Shown here: in pieces, positions 10,465 through 20,500 of the stretch
Layout: each line of letters begins with the position of its first letter
Position numbering within the stretch: position 1 is the stretch's first letter
NCBI GenBank assembly: GCA_012862575.1
Contig: BLSF01000001.1
Span: 124,001-188,000 of the forward strand
Source: Parietichytrium sp. I65-24A
Lineage: Eukaryota > Sar > Bigyra > Thraustochytrida > Thraustochytriidae
Direction of reading: 5' to 3'
Length of the DNA: 64,000 nt
Program-made: the position numbers and the translations under genes
The notes under the pieces: model-generated
The model's database searches: none
What the model was told of the DNA's origin: nothing
Seen by the model: the letters and a program-made list of their open reading frames with translations, nothing else

Positions 10465-12474
10465 ATGGACAGCTTGGATAAGAATAGCAAGAGCTTCTTT
10501 GAGAGCCCGCTGTTCCTGGCGCTCAATTCGAATGAGAGAGGATGGTTCGTTACGGCGATTCGAACTGCGTTCGTTGGCTTGGCGTTTGCCGCCTTGATGC
10601 TGTACACGTTCGGACTGAGCTCTGGTGAAGATGCTATCAAAGGAGCTTGTGGAGGGGCCGCCGCAATGGCTCTTACGCAGGCATGGGCGTCAGCTTCTGC
10701 GAGGTACATCTTCAATGAGGAGTATCAGGCGCGCAAAAGGGGCGAGCCAGGCATGGTGACTTGGCTGTCCTTCTGGCTCTTTATGGACTGCGTGTACCAC
10801 TTTCTCCACCCAAACAAGACGCAGGACGCGCGTGAGGGACAATCCGGGAAAATTGAGGACGAGCGAACCAACGCAAAGCTCGAGCAAGACGGAACATTTG
10901 TGGTGGATTTTGTTGCGGATACCGGGGATGGATATAATTCGTGCTACTCTGTGATCTCCACAATTGCTCAGAAAAGCCTCAAGGTTCGCGAGGTGCACCA
11001 AGATGGGCAAGTGACTGAAACCGAGCTCCCGAGGGGAAGGATCCTTGTTCACGGCGGGGATATTGTCTACCCTTTTCCGAACGCGAGCGCTTTCAAGTCG
11101 CGATTCTTGGCGCCATATTCCACTGCTTTTCCCCAGGATGCCTCCGACGGCGAAAAACTGTACTACGTGGTTGGCAACCACGAGTATATGGATGGCTTGA
11201 ATGCATTCCAAAAGCATTTACTTGGCAGAGAGCGGGTCGGAGGCTGGGCCACACCTCAGTCTACGCTCTACTTTGCCATGCGTCTGCCATACGGTTGGTG
11301 GCTCTTTGGCATTGACCTCGGTCCGGAGCCTGAAGATATTGACGAAGCACAAGCTCACTTTTTTGAGAACGTGCGCGTTGGCGAGAACGAAAAGATCATT
11401 TTGGTTTACCACATCCCAGATTGGATTAAAACCGGACACATGGATTGCCTCAACTTTAACCGCTTGGGCCGCTTGCGCTGCAAATTAGGTGAAAAAATTC
11501 GCCTCTGTTTGGCGGGTGACCTCCACAACTATCGCCGCATGGAAAAGGTCGCTTCCGGGCCTCAGGCGAGCTTGCAGGAAAAGGAGCCCCTTCAAACCCA
11601 CTCTGGAGAGAACGAAGAGCCGAACTGTTTCACAACGAGTAATCAGACGTTCATCGTTGCTGGGAACGGAGGCGCGTTTCTCCATGCAACGCACGCCCCA
11701 CTGATTGAAGAGCTGGTAGATTGCGACAACCAGCTGGTTCAAAACAAATCCACGTACCCAACTGTGCAAGACTCGCAGCACATCTGGGACTCCAAGTGGC
11801 TCACCATGTTTTTCACGACCACGAATGGCACCTATATGCGCCTTCTCGGCGGAATATATACACTGATGTTTATGGGTTCTGCGCACGAACAGCACAAAAG
11901 TGTGTACAGCTTGCTGGTGGACTCGTTTTCTAGCGGCTTCTTCATCGTATGCTTTGCTTGGTTTCTCATCACGCATCACATTCTCGCAACGGCAAGCCAT
12001 GCTGTCCATTGCAAGATGCTCAAAGTTGCTTGCCTGGTTCTGACGCATACATTTGCGCACGTTGCCTGCGCCGCGCTGGCACGCGTATTGTTCGACTCTT
12101 TTCTGTTTCCGCGCGTGCTCGAAGCGACCACTTTTGATGGGGAAATCGCCTTCAACCGCGGGTTAGTTACGGGAGTTTTCATGTTTATGGTGGGCTCTCT
12201 CATTGCTCCATTCATCACTGGCGTTTACTTTCACATCACCTTGCATACCTTTGATTGGCACTGGAATGAGGCAATCGCCACTGTGCAGCACCAAGACCAC
12301 AAGGGGTTCTGTAGGCTCCTTCTCCGGCCCAACGGGGAGCTCGATGTCTACGCTATCGGGATTGACAAGGTTCCGCACACGTGGCAGACCCACGAGCCTA
12401 CGAAGACCAACCCATGCTTAAAATACTCCTCTGAGCTCCACCCTCGACTTATCGAGCGGATCACACTCGCCTGA
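10465..12474 (+). CDS. Membrane-anchored calcineurin-like metallophosphoesterase
   Basis: Predicted 669-residue protein. A hydrophobic segment near residues 27-50 is followed by a calcineurin-like phosphoesterase core: HGGDIVYPF (about 193), GNHEYMDG (about 237), YHIPDW (about 315) and AGDLHNYRR (about 347) are the ordered metal and phosphate motifs of the superfamily, and GNGGAFLH follows. The C-terminal half has about three more membrane spans (about residues 488-560 and 570-600), then a short His-rich tail. The enzyme probably sits on an internal or plasma membrane and hydrolyses a phosphomono- or diester; the substrate is unknown. Similar soluble-plus-membrane proteins occur in mosses and protists (from general knowledge). 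The frame is open nine codons further upstream to a TTG, but the ATG at 10465 is the natural start. No intron is seen. Confidence 0.85.
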   Translation: MDSLDKNSKSFFESPLFLALNSNERGWFVTAIRTAFVGLAFAALMLYTFGLSSGEDAIKGACGGAAAMALTQAWASASARYIFNEEYQARKRGEPGMVTWLSFWLFMDCVYHFLHPNKTQDAREGQSGKIEDERTNAKLEQDGTFVVDFVADTGDGYNSCYSVISTIAQKSLKVREVHQDGQVTETELPRGRILVHGGDIVYPFPNASAFKSRFLAPYSTAFPQDASDGEKLYYVVGNHEYMDGLNAFQKHLLGRERVGGWATPQSTLYFAMRLPYGWWLFGIDLGPEPEDIDEAQAHFFENVRVGENEKIILVYHIPDWIKTGHMDCLNFNRLGRLRCKLGEKIRLCLAGDLHNYRRMEKVASGPQASLQEKEPLQTHSGENEEPNCFTTSNQTFIVAGNGGAFLHATHAPLIEELVDCDNQLVQNKSTYPTVQDSQHIWDSKWLTMFFTTTNGTYMRLLGGIYTLMFMGSAHEQHKSVYSLLVDSFSSGFFIVCFAWFLITHHILATASHAVHCKMLKVACLVLTHTFAHVACAALARVLFDSFLFPRVLEATTFDGEIAFNRGLVTGVFMFMVGSLIAPFITGVYFHITLHTFDWHWNEAIATVQHQDHKGFCRLLLRPNGELDVYAIGIDKVPHTWQTHEPTKTNPCLKYSSELHPRLIERITLA

Positions 12475-12991
12475 GCGTTGTTAATTCTCTTTTCTGAATC
12501 TGATCAAAACAAAAACTATTCCCCGAAACGAAAGTCATCATCTTTCGTTCCTTATGACATCACAACTTGATACGAATCAATCGTGACATGGACTTGCAAG
12601 CAACGACCTCTCTCTCCCAAGCTCGCGTCTATTCATGTCTATTCATTCAAATGTTTCACAGGATTCTCTCCCGCACCTTCCCCCCCTTTTTTGCTGCTGA
12701 GTCCAACGTGAAGTAAAACACGCATGCGAAAATGCGTTCTTGGTTCGTTCACTCTTTCAACTCTTTCAATTTCAGAGTAATCTGCCAGGACTGAAAACAT
12801 TATGTCGACTTAGCCACCAATTCCATCATCCACCTAATCCACCTGCCGCCATACCTGGCCTCGTACGTGCGAGGCAATTGGCGCGGGGACCCATCCCAGT
12901 GAGCGCCGTACATTGCACGGGAAGCAAACAGGGGTGCTCAAGCCGTGCTCGAAAAGCCGCCCACCGAGCAAGCTAAAAGGCAAAGCCGCAA

Positions 12992-13050
12992 AGGTAGAGG
13001 TACAGGTACAGGTACAGGATTACAGGTACAGGTGCAGGTGAGGTGCAGGT
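12992..13050. repeat. GGTACA hexanucleotide repeat
   Basis: GGTACA units grade into GGTGCA units and end 21 bases before the RRM gene ATG, probably within its leader. The rest of the 12475-13071 spacer shows no gene. Confidence 0.8.
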
Positions 13051-13071
13051 GACGGGAGTGTTGCTCGAGAC

Positions 13072-13455
13072 ATGGAGGAGTCTCGGACCATCCGCATAAC
13101 GGGTTTGCCTTTGAAAGTGCAGCACTGGGAGCTGTTGGCGTTGACGGAAACGTTCGGCAAAGTAAAGGACATTCGCGGCAACCGGCGCCGTGGTCGGGAG
13201 CGGCAGTTTTTGCCAGAGCTAGCGGAAGAAGCCTTCGTGACCTTCGAAGAAGCCGAGGATGCCGCCGCCGCGAGAGATAACCTGGCCAACTCGGAGCTGA
13301 GAGGGTTCATGCTGCATGTGGCGTTTGCTGAGGAGAAGGACTTGGCAACCCGGAATACATATAAAGCCGTGTGGGAGGCTGACGCTGATAGCTTTCACCA
13401 AATTAGCAATCAACAAGGAGGCCAGCAACAGCCGCAGCAACAGGAATCCGCGTAG
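13072..13455 (+). CDS. Single-RRM protein, cyclophilin E RRM type
   Basis: Predicted 127-residue protein made of one RNA recognition motif and a Gln-rich tail. RNP2 is IRITGL (residues 7-12) and RNP1 is EEAFVTF near 52; the usual Gly-aromatic pair of RNP1 is not conserved. The segment EDAAAARDNLANSEL and the later KAVWEADAD resemble the RRM and linker of cyclophilin E (PPIE), whose RRM is normally fused to a peptidyl-prolyl isomerase. No isomerase domain follows: the frame stops after QQQPQQQ-type sequence and the downstream DNA is simple repeat. It is likely a nuclear RNA-binding or spliceosome-associated protein (inference). The start ATG follows the GGTACA repeat. It converges on the SAH hydrolase gene. 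Confidence 0.75.
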   Translation: MEESRTIRITGLPLKVQHWELLALTETFGKVKDIRGNRRRGRERQFLPELAEEAFVTFEEAEDAAAARDNLANSELRGFMLHVAFAEEKDLATRNTYKAVWEADADSFHQISNQQGGQQQPQQQESA

Positions 13456-14028
13456 AGCTCGCGAATTGCGGAATTGATTCCTTCAATGTTTCACTGTCTG
13501 TTTTAAATACAAACCAAACTTTGCCTTGCTTTTGTTTCCAGCAAACCATTTTTGTTTGTTTGTTTGTTCGTTTGTGTGTTTTTATTTAGCTTTTCTGGAC
13601 CTCTCGATACATGCTTGGAAATAACTTTCACAAATCGAAAACTGTTCCAGATCTATAGAACGGGACTGGGAGAGCGCATGAGGGAGAGCGTTTTAAGACC
13701 GCAGTTGACGACTTGCTTCTCAAGCTGCGAGCAACACAAGATGCACATTGCGACTTCGACACATCCAGAAGGGACTGGAACGACTACTAGTGCTCGCATA
13801 GCGAGCAAACCATCTCGTGACAAATGCTGAATGCTGAATGTGACGGTGATCCATCCCGATTCAGAACATCAGGTCGAAACCAAGCAAGCAAAGAAAGAGG
13901 ACAAAGGAAATGAGGTATTTGAGGTGGCGAGTCCTGAACAGCCAAATCTAGACGACGGCTGCGGCTCTATTCAAAATAAATTGTATTGTCGTTTCCCAAT
14001 TAGTAAAGAGAAAGAAAAGGTGGACAAC
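13456..14028. other. Convergent 3' spacer
   Basis: This 573-base spacer separates the 3' ends of the RRM (+) and SAH hydrolase (-) genes. It contains a GTTT repeat (about 13551-13580) and AT-rich sequence that probably carries both polyadenylation regions. The long plus-strand frame that enters from here is only the antisense of the hydrolase gene. Confidence 0.6.
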
Positions 14029-15477
14029 TTAGTAGCGGTAAGTTGCAGACTTGAATGGTCCATCAACGTTGACAGAGATGTACTTAGCCTGCTCGTCAGA
14101 GAGCTTGGTGAGCTTAGCACCGAGCTTGTCGAGGTGAAGGCGAGCGACCATCTCGTCGAGCTCCTTTGGAAGCACGTACACCTTGCCGCGAGCGTACTTG
14201 CCAGATTCGCGCTCGCGCCAGAGCTCGATCTGAGCAAGGGTCTGGTTGGTGAAACTGTTGCTCATCACAAAAGATGGGTGGCCAGTGGCACATCCAAGGT
14301 TCACAAGGCGGCCCTCAGCGAGGATGATAACTCCGTGGTTGGTTCCTGGGAACACGAAGCGGTCGACCTGTGGCTTGATGTTGATGCGCTGGCACTTGTC
14401 GTAGACGGTAGCCATGTCGATCTCGTTGTCAAAATGTCCAATGTTACAGACGATAGCGTTGTTCTTCATCTTGGCCATGTGCTCGTAGTTGACAATTCCC
14501 TTGTTTCCGGTAGCGGTCACAATGATGTCAATCTCGCCGATCACATCCTCGACGGTGGTCACAAAGAGACCCTCCATAGCAGCCTGAAGAGCACAGATAG
14601 GGTCGATTTCAGATACGTACACAATGGCGCCAGCAGCCTTGAGAGCCTTGGCGCAACCCTTGCCGACATCTCCGAATCCGCACACCATGGTCTTCTTTCC
14701 TGCAAGCATAACATCGGTAGCGCGCATGATACCGTCAGGAAGGGAGTGCTGGCATCCGTAGAGGTTGTCGAACTTGGACTTGGTCACACTGTCGTTAACG
14801 TTGATAGCAGGGAACAAGAGCTTGCCCTCCTTCTCCATCTGGTAAAGGCGGTGCACACCAGTGGTGGTCTCCTCGCTCACTCCAACAATGCGAGGGACAA
14901 TCTTGTGCCAGCGCTGTGGGTCGCGCTCGAGCTCGCGCTTGAGGATCTTGAGGACAACCTTGAACTCAGCGTTGGTGGTGGACTCTGGGTCTGGGAGAGT
15001 TCCGTCAGCAGCGTAGCGGTTCTCAGCCTCGTATCCCTCGATGATGAGGAGGGTCATGTCACCACCATCATCAACGATCACATCTGGGCCGTTGCCTTTT
15101 CCATCGTCCTCTGGCCAGGTGAGCGCAGCCAGCGTGCACTCCCAGTACTCATCGAGGGTCTCTCCCTTCCACGCGTACACTGCGGCCGTTCCCTTGGTTG
15201 CCACTGCAGCTGCGGCGTGGTCCTGGGTGGAGAAGATGTTGCACGAGCACCAGCGCACGTCAGATCCGAGAGCGTTCAAGGTCTCGATCAAAACTGCGGT
15301 CTGGATGGTCATGTGCAGGGATCCTGCAATGCGCGATCCAGCCAAGGTCTTGCCGTACTTCTTGCGGCACTCGACGAGACCTGGCATCTCAACCTCGGCC
15401 AACTCGATTTCCTTGCGACCAAAGTCAGCAAGCGCCTCCTCGGCGATCTTGTATGGGAGTCCTGCGTACTCTGCCAT
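14029..15477 (-). CDS. SAHH: S-adenosylhomocysteine hydrolase
   Basis: Predicted 482-residue NAD-dependent hydrolase that splits S-adenosylhomocysteine into homocysteine and adenosine and so relieves inhibition of methyltransferases in the methionine cycle. Visible signatures are the substrate-domain start [10 protein letters not shown], the Rossmann motif [18 protein letters not shown], and the canonical C-terminus ending in ATYRY. The insert after LTWPEDDG, of about 40 residues, is the one found in plant and many protist enzymes and is absent from animal ones, which explains the length. The frame can be read 15 codons further to a GTG; the ATG at 15477 is chosen since MAEYAG begins the conserved fold. 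Codon use is strongly biased, so the antisense frame is open for over 600 codons. Upstream lies a dense TGACGT cluster. Confidence 0.97.
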   Translation of the reverse strand: MAEYAGLPYKIAEEALADFGRKEIELAEVEMPGLVECRKKYGKTLAGSRIAGSLHMTIQTAVLIETLNALGSDVRWCSCNIFSTQDHAAAAVATKGTAAVYAWKGETLDEYWECTLAALTWPEDDGKGNGPDVIVDDGGDMTLLIIEGYEAENRYAADGTLPDPESTTNAEFKVVLKILKRELERDPQRWHKIVPRIVGVSEETTTGVHRLYQMEKEGKLLFPAINVNDSVTKSKFDNLYGCQHSLPDGIMRATDVMLAGKKTMVCGFGDVGKGCAKALKAAGAIVYVSEIDPICALQAAMEGLFVTTVEDVIGEIDIIVTATGNKGIVNYEHMAKMKNNAIVCNIGHFDNEIDMATVYDKCQRINIKPQVDRFVFPGTNHGVIILAEGRLVNLGCATGHPSFVMSNSFTNQTLAQIELWRERESGKYARGKVYVLPKELDEMVARLHLDKLGAKLTKLSDEQAKYISVNVDGPFKSATYRY

Positions 15478-15678
15478 CTTTCCTGCTTCTTTTCCTTTCT
15501 CTTGCGAATCCTTTACCGACACCTACTTTTCTTCCTGCTCCGCTCCTCTGCGTTTGGTGACTGCTGCTCCAAGATCTTCTCGCCCTTCTTGCCAGCACAT
15601 CACTCCGCCAGAAGCGACCTCCACCCAACCCTGCTTGCGTCTCCTCCCGCTTTGCCTAGTACTCTCTAGCAGTGATGG

Positions 15679-15927
15679 CGTCATCAGCAGATGACGTGCG
15701 CACAGCCACTTGATGGTAAAGCTGACGTAGGCGGGCATGTGACGTAGGATTGGTATGGGGAGAGAGTGGATGGCGTCAGCGGAGGGAAGATTCGCGGTGA
15801 CGTCAGCGAGCGGCACGGCTGGGTGGCGGGGCGGGAGATGACGCGAGCGCAAGGGACCACTCGTGGTGGGGATAAGGATCAGGTATGGAAAACGGTGGGA
15901 GTGGATGTGAGTGGGGCGGAAACGTCA
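15679..15927. promoter_or_regulatory. TGACGT (CRE-like) cluster upstream of SAH hydrolase
   Basis: Five TGACGT cores occur within 240 bases of the gene's upstream side: 15692, 15723, 15740, 15798 (full palindrome TGACGTCA) and reversed at 15922. Partial GCGTCA cores lie at about 15679 and 15774. By chance one core per roughly 2 kb (both strands) is expected. ATF/CREB-type bZIP factors bind this core in other eukaryotes; use by this gene is inference. Confidence 0.55.
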
Positions 15928-17514
15928 TGTCTCGACATCTTGAAATCGGTGCACTGGTCACAAATTGACACCGCAATCAATCAATAAGTATCTTCCTTCT
16001 TCCTCTTTTGCCACGTCCTTTCCGTCCTTTGTTCCGAATCTCACGCTTTCTTTCTCGACGTCTCGAGTCTCTGCCTTCAAGCTTTTCTTTCAATTCACTG
16101 TCAAAAAATGTCAAAAACTGAAGGAAGAAAGGAAGCTGCCCCAAATAGAAAACTCCTTCTGCAAAAGCATGCAAAAGCCCAGAAAGCCAAAGCAGAAATG
16201 GATCCACCCACTGCTATTCAACTTATCATAGATATTATAGTATCCCCGAATTGCAGTGCGCTCCAGCTGGCTATGATGTGAGTGGGTGAGAAACTCCTCA
16301 CTAACCTTTCAACAAGAACATGAACATCATAATTTCGCGCTCACCAAAGACGCCTAAAAGTCCTGAAAAAGCCAAAGATCGGTTCAGACAGAAGGGATCA
16401 ACTCTACTAGTTGTTAGAGAGAGTGATACGGCTCTTGTCTCAAGACGCGAATAGGGTGATGGTAACACTATGATACTGCGAAATGTATCAGGACTAGTGC
16501 CAGTGTGGAGTTGGCGAGAAAGCTTCGATGCGCTTCGATGCACGTAACCGGGACCGACATGTGAGTGAGCGCTCGTGCTCCACCACAAATCCTTTCGAAT
16601 CCTTTCGAAAAGAAAAAAGAGAAAAGAATGTGGTTTAGGCCTTGTACATCCATGAACGCAATGACTTTCAATGACTGGCGCGCGGTTTTCAATTCATTAT
16701 TTCATTTGACTGTGAACAAGATCAGAGCCTGAGGATTGAGAATGATTGAGATCATGGTACTCAGTACTACACTCAGTGCTATGTACTCAGTACCCAGCGC
16801 TGGTACCGGTACTTTACAAGATTCATTGGGAGAAAAAGTGGTACGAGGAGTCACTCTTTGTTAGCGCACACCTCTATTGTTCTCTACTAGCGAAGAAGTT
16901 TGGAAATTAGGACCTTGTAGTACCTTCACTATGCCATCATCCAGCAGGTGGTCAAGGAAGACTCCCTAGATCTTACAAATAGACAGAATAATAATACTCT
17001 AATTGGTGGGGGAATTGAGTAGCAGATGATGGTCCTAGTACTAAGAAATGCGTTTCAAAGTTGGCTTTCGCAGTTTGGAAAGGTTTGGGAACTTTTCATT
17101 TTCACTCTGAAAACAGAAAACACTCTTCTATTCCCGTCCTGTCTATCTATTCTCATGAACTTATTCGGCGATTCGATTTTGACAAGATCTTTTTTAGTGT
17201 CGAGAGAGTCGAGAGTGTCGAGAAAGAGATCTACTGGTTAGGACATTCCATAGTCCCAGCCATCTTCCAGAACCCCGCGCGTGTCACCAAGGAGTCCTTG
17301 TCACACCGAACCTTCTCTTGTTCACGACTTCATTTTGTTCTTTGACCGGTCGAACGTTGTTGCCCAAAGTTTCGGTTCCGCGAGTTGCAATATTTTCCTT
17401 CTTGCGCACAGAGGAGACAGAGGAGAACAACCAAACAAATAGACGCCGACCGGCGCAAATAAATATATATAAAAATATCGTCCACCACCAAGTGTCCTCG
17501 GAGCATGCGACAGA
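15928..17514. other. Upstream spacer of the giant scaffold gene
   Basis: No gene was recognised. The spacer includes a cluster of GTACTCAGTAC-type words (16756-16815) with GGTACCGGTAC, and an AT-rich stretch about 50 bases before the ATG at 17515 that may include the transcription start. Confidence 0.55.
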
Positions 17515-20500
17515 ATGCGCGCGTCGCCGCTCTCCCCTGGCGCTAGACTTTCGCACAGCAACACCACTAGCCCGCGCAAGCGCTCGCGCACGCAAACGCA
17601 AACGGGGACACCACGGAAGCAGGAGGAGGAAGGGGAATTTGGCGATGCACAGCGGGGACAGTACGCGGCCGCGTATACGGAAGACTACTCGGACAGCGAG
17701 TCCCTGTCCCAGCAGCAGGACGGAGATGACCATGATGACCATGATGATGATGATGACAGCGACTCAGATGACGGCGGGGGTCCTCGCAAGGGGTACGCGC
17801 TCGTGAGCGCGGCGTTACATTCGCTGGAGAAGAGCGGGAGAAGGAAGAATCACTCGCCGAGGCTTAGGGCCGGAAGAAAAGAAGTGCGTGGAAAGTTCCG
17901 GGAACAGGCCAAATCCCCGCCGAGGAGACTTCCCGGGCTGCGGTCGGAGACGGAGAGATTGGAGAAATTGGAGAGATTGGAACTGATGACAGAGTTCGAT
18001 CCTCAGGAAGATGCGATTCGGGCGATGCTTTCGCCATCGAGAAGGGGAACGTACCGTAAAGGAAGTCACGCGGCAGTCATAGCGGCTAATTTGAGAGCAA
18101 TCGAGAGCCCGGCCAACAAGCACATGCAAGAGTCCTGGGGGAATAACTTCGCTGCGGAAATGGAGTTTCTTTCTGCGGAGACGACCAGGGAAGAGATTGA
18201 ATCTTCGCATCGAGCGCGCAAGCTGGAGCTGCAGAGGATTATTGGCCACGTGAGAGCGGTGTCCAGGGGCGATCCCGGTCAGCATCAGCATTTGCATCAG
18301 CATCAGCAAATGGACTCTTCGCGCGCAAGCTCCACGCAAGCCCGGCAACGAAGGAAGGTGCCCCAGGTGCCGTTCGGGCACCTTGCCTTTGAGGATCTCA
18401 GTTGGAAGCGCGCAGCCGCCATCGATTTAAGGTTGTGGAGCAACGTGGTGAACGACAATAGTCTGGCAGAGTTTGCGAGCGCTGTCAGGCAATGCAAGTC
18501 ACTTGATCTTCGAGGGTGCGTAGATATTACGGATGCTGGCTTGGAGGTTCTTGCAGAGAGAGCCGTAGCTCTGCAGGTGATTCGACTCGCAGGGTGCTCC
18601 GGCCTTTCCGAAAGTGGCGTCGTCAAATTCTTGGAGATTCGAGGCTCCAATTTACTAGGCCTTGACCTGGACAAATATTACTCGCTTCGCTTGGATACAG
18701 ACAAGTCAGTGGGCTGCGCGTGCTGCACTGCTGCCTCAAATGACGTGTCGGACGATGAATGCAAGAGCGCGGACGCAATCACACTCGATGCTGGCCTAGC
18801 ACTTACTGAGCGGACGACGAGGGCAATTGCTGTCTGTTGTAGGAATTTGCGAGCCATTCACATGAACAAACAAACGAGCGCCTTAGGAAACGAAGCAGCT
18901 GTGTTGCTTGCGAAAAACTGCCGCCAACTTACCCACATTGAATTTTTACACTGCAATCGGCTCGGATCAGAAGCCTTCAAGACACTTGGTGGTTTCAGCT
19001 CATCTACAATACGAGCAGCTCACCTGAGTTTCTGCAATACAGTGACTGACGAGAGTTTAGATCTGCTGTTCGAGCGGTCTGCAGAACTTCGACGTCTTGA
19101 CTTAGCAGGCCTGGACAAAATTACGGACGCAGGAGTTCGCGGATTTCTTGAAAGAAAAGTAATCTGGGGCTTTAAACCCAACGAAGGCCTCGCCCGTCTC
19201 CGGCATTTGGATTTTCAGAGCTGTGGAAAATTAACAGACATTGCCTTGAGCTGGATCGCCTCTGGTTGCCCTGCTCTGCAGTACCTGGATATCAGCAAAT
19301 GCCCGGGAATTCGCGACTACGGGCTGAAAAACATCGGAGGCATGAAGACGCTTAAAATCCTGAAAATGAGTGATTGCCCCCTGATTACTGATGCTGGGAT
19401 GGAAAACCTCGTACATGCAAGGTCCTCCGTTGACCCTTTTGCTCTCGGAAAGCTGCACAAGCTTGTATTAAGCGGTCTCGCGCTGACTCCAGCCGCGCTG
19501 ATCGTTGTGGTCGAAAAGCTAGGGAACCGAAATGGTGGTTCTCTCGCCAACTTGGAAGTGGAAAACAATCCCGCGGTAACCGATTCCGTGTTGCGACTGA
19601 TTGCACATAATATCGGCAACAAACTTCGTTCGCTTCATCTCTCTAGCTCGCTTCAGGTGTCCGCAGCTGGACTCGGCGCACTCGGGCAAAAGTGTAAACA
19701 AATCCGCTCTTTGCGAGTCTCCAATTGCGAAAATCTTGCGGACGACGCATTAAGGTCTATCGAGCAACTCCGCCATGTACAGTTCTTGGACATCTCTCTC
19801 AACGCGTCTTTAACCGATCAAGGGGTTCTCTCCGTTCCGAGCTGGAGGTTGCTATCCCTCAAGCTTAATGCAATCCCGGGTGTCAGCGATGAGGCAATCT
19901 GCGCTGCCGTCGTGCGCTGCCAAGAACTACTCACCCTGGACGTGAGAGAATGTAAAAATCTCACGGACGCCCTGTTTCTTGGATTCATTGACTGTGACTC
20001 TTATCCTCCCAAACTTGACACTATTAACGTCGCTGGGTGCGCCAAAATATCGGATGGGGCCATAGATGGACTTGCGGCGCATCTGCGCGATAATCTGAGC
20101 CTACCGTGCAAATCGTTTCGCAATCACGAGTTTCGCGGCGTCTTGCAGGAACCAACGGGAAGAGCGACTCGACACCAGAGGACTATCAACAATTTGAAGC
20201 TTGCCAGACTCTCGGCCGCGCAGATGATACAGTGCTTCGTGAGGTCCCAGTGGGCGCAGCGGAGGTTCCGAGCCCTCAGGTTCCAATTGCACCAGACTAG
20301 GATGAACGCTGCCGTAAAGATTCAGGCGTTGGGCAGGAAAATGCTTGCGCGCATCTTCTACACGGAAATGCGAAACGTGTGCGAGTTTATTGCGCTTCGT
20401 GTTCAATTTCTGTGGAAGCAGTATCTTGTAAAGAAGCTCTACGCCAAGTCCATCGCTTTTTGGAAAAACCGAACCCTCACGACTGCCTTCTACCAGTGGG

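Noticed and set aside
13831-15669. 612-codon plus-strand frame
   Set aside because: It is the exact antisense of the SAH hydrolase gene. Strong codon bias avoiding TTA, CTA and TCA in the real gene leaves the opposite strand open; the translation shows no domain.
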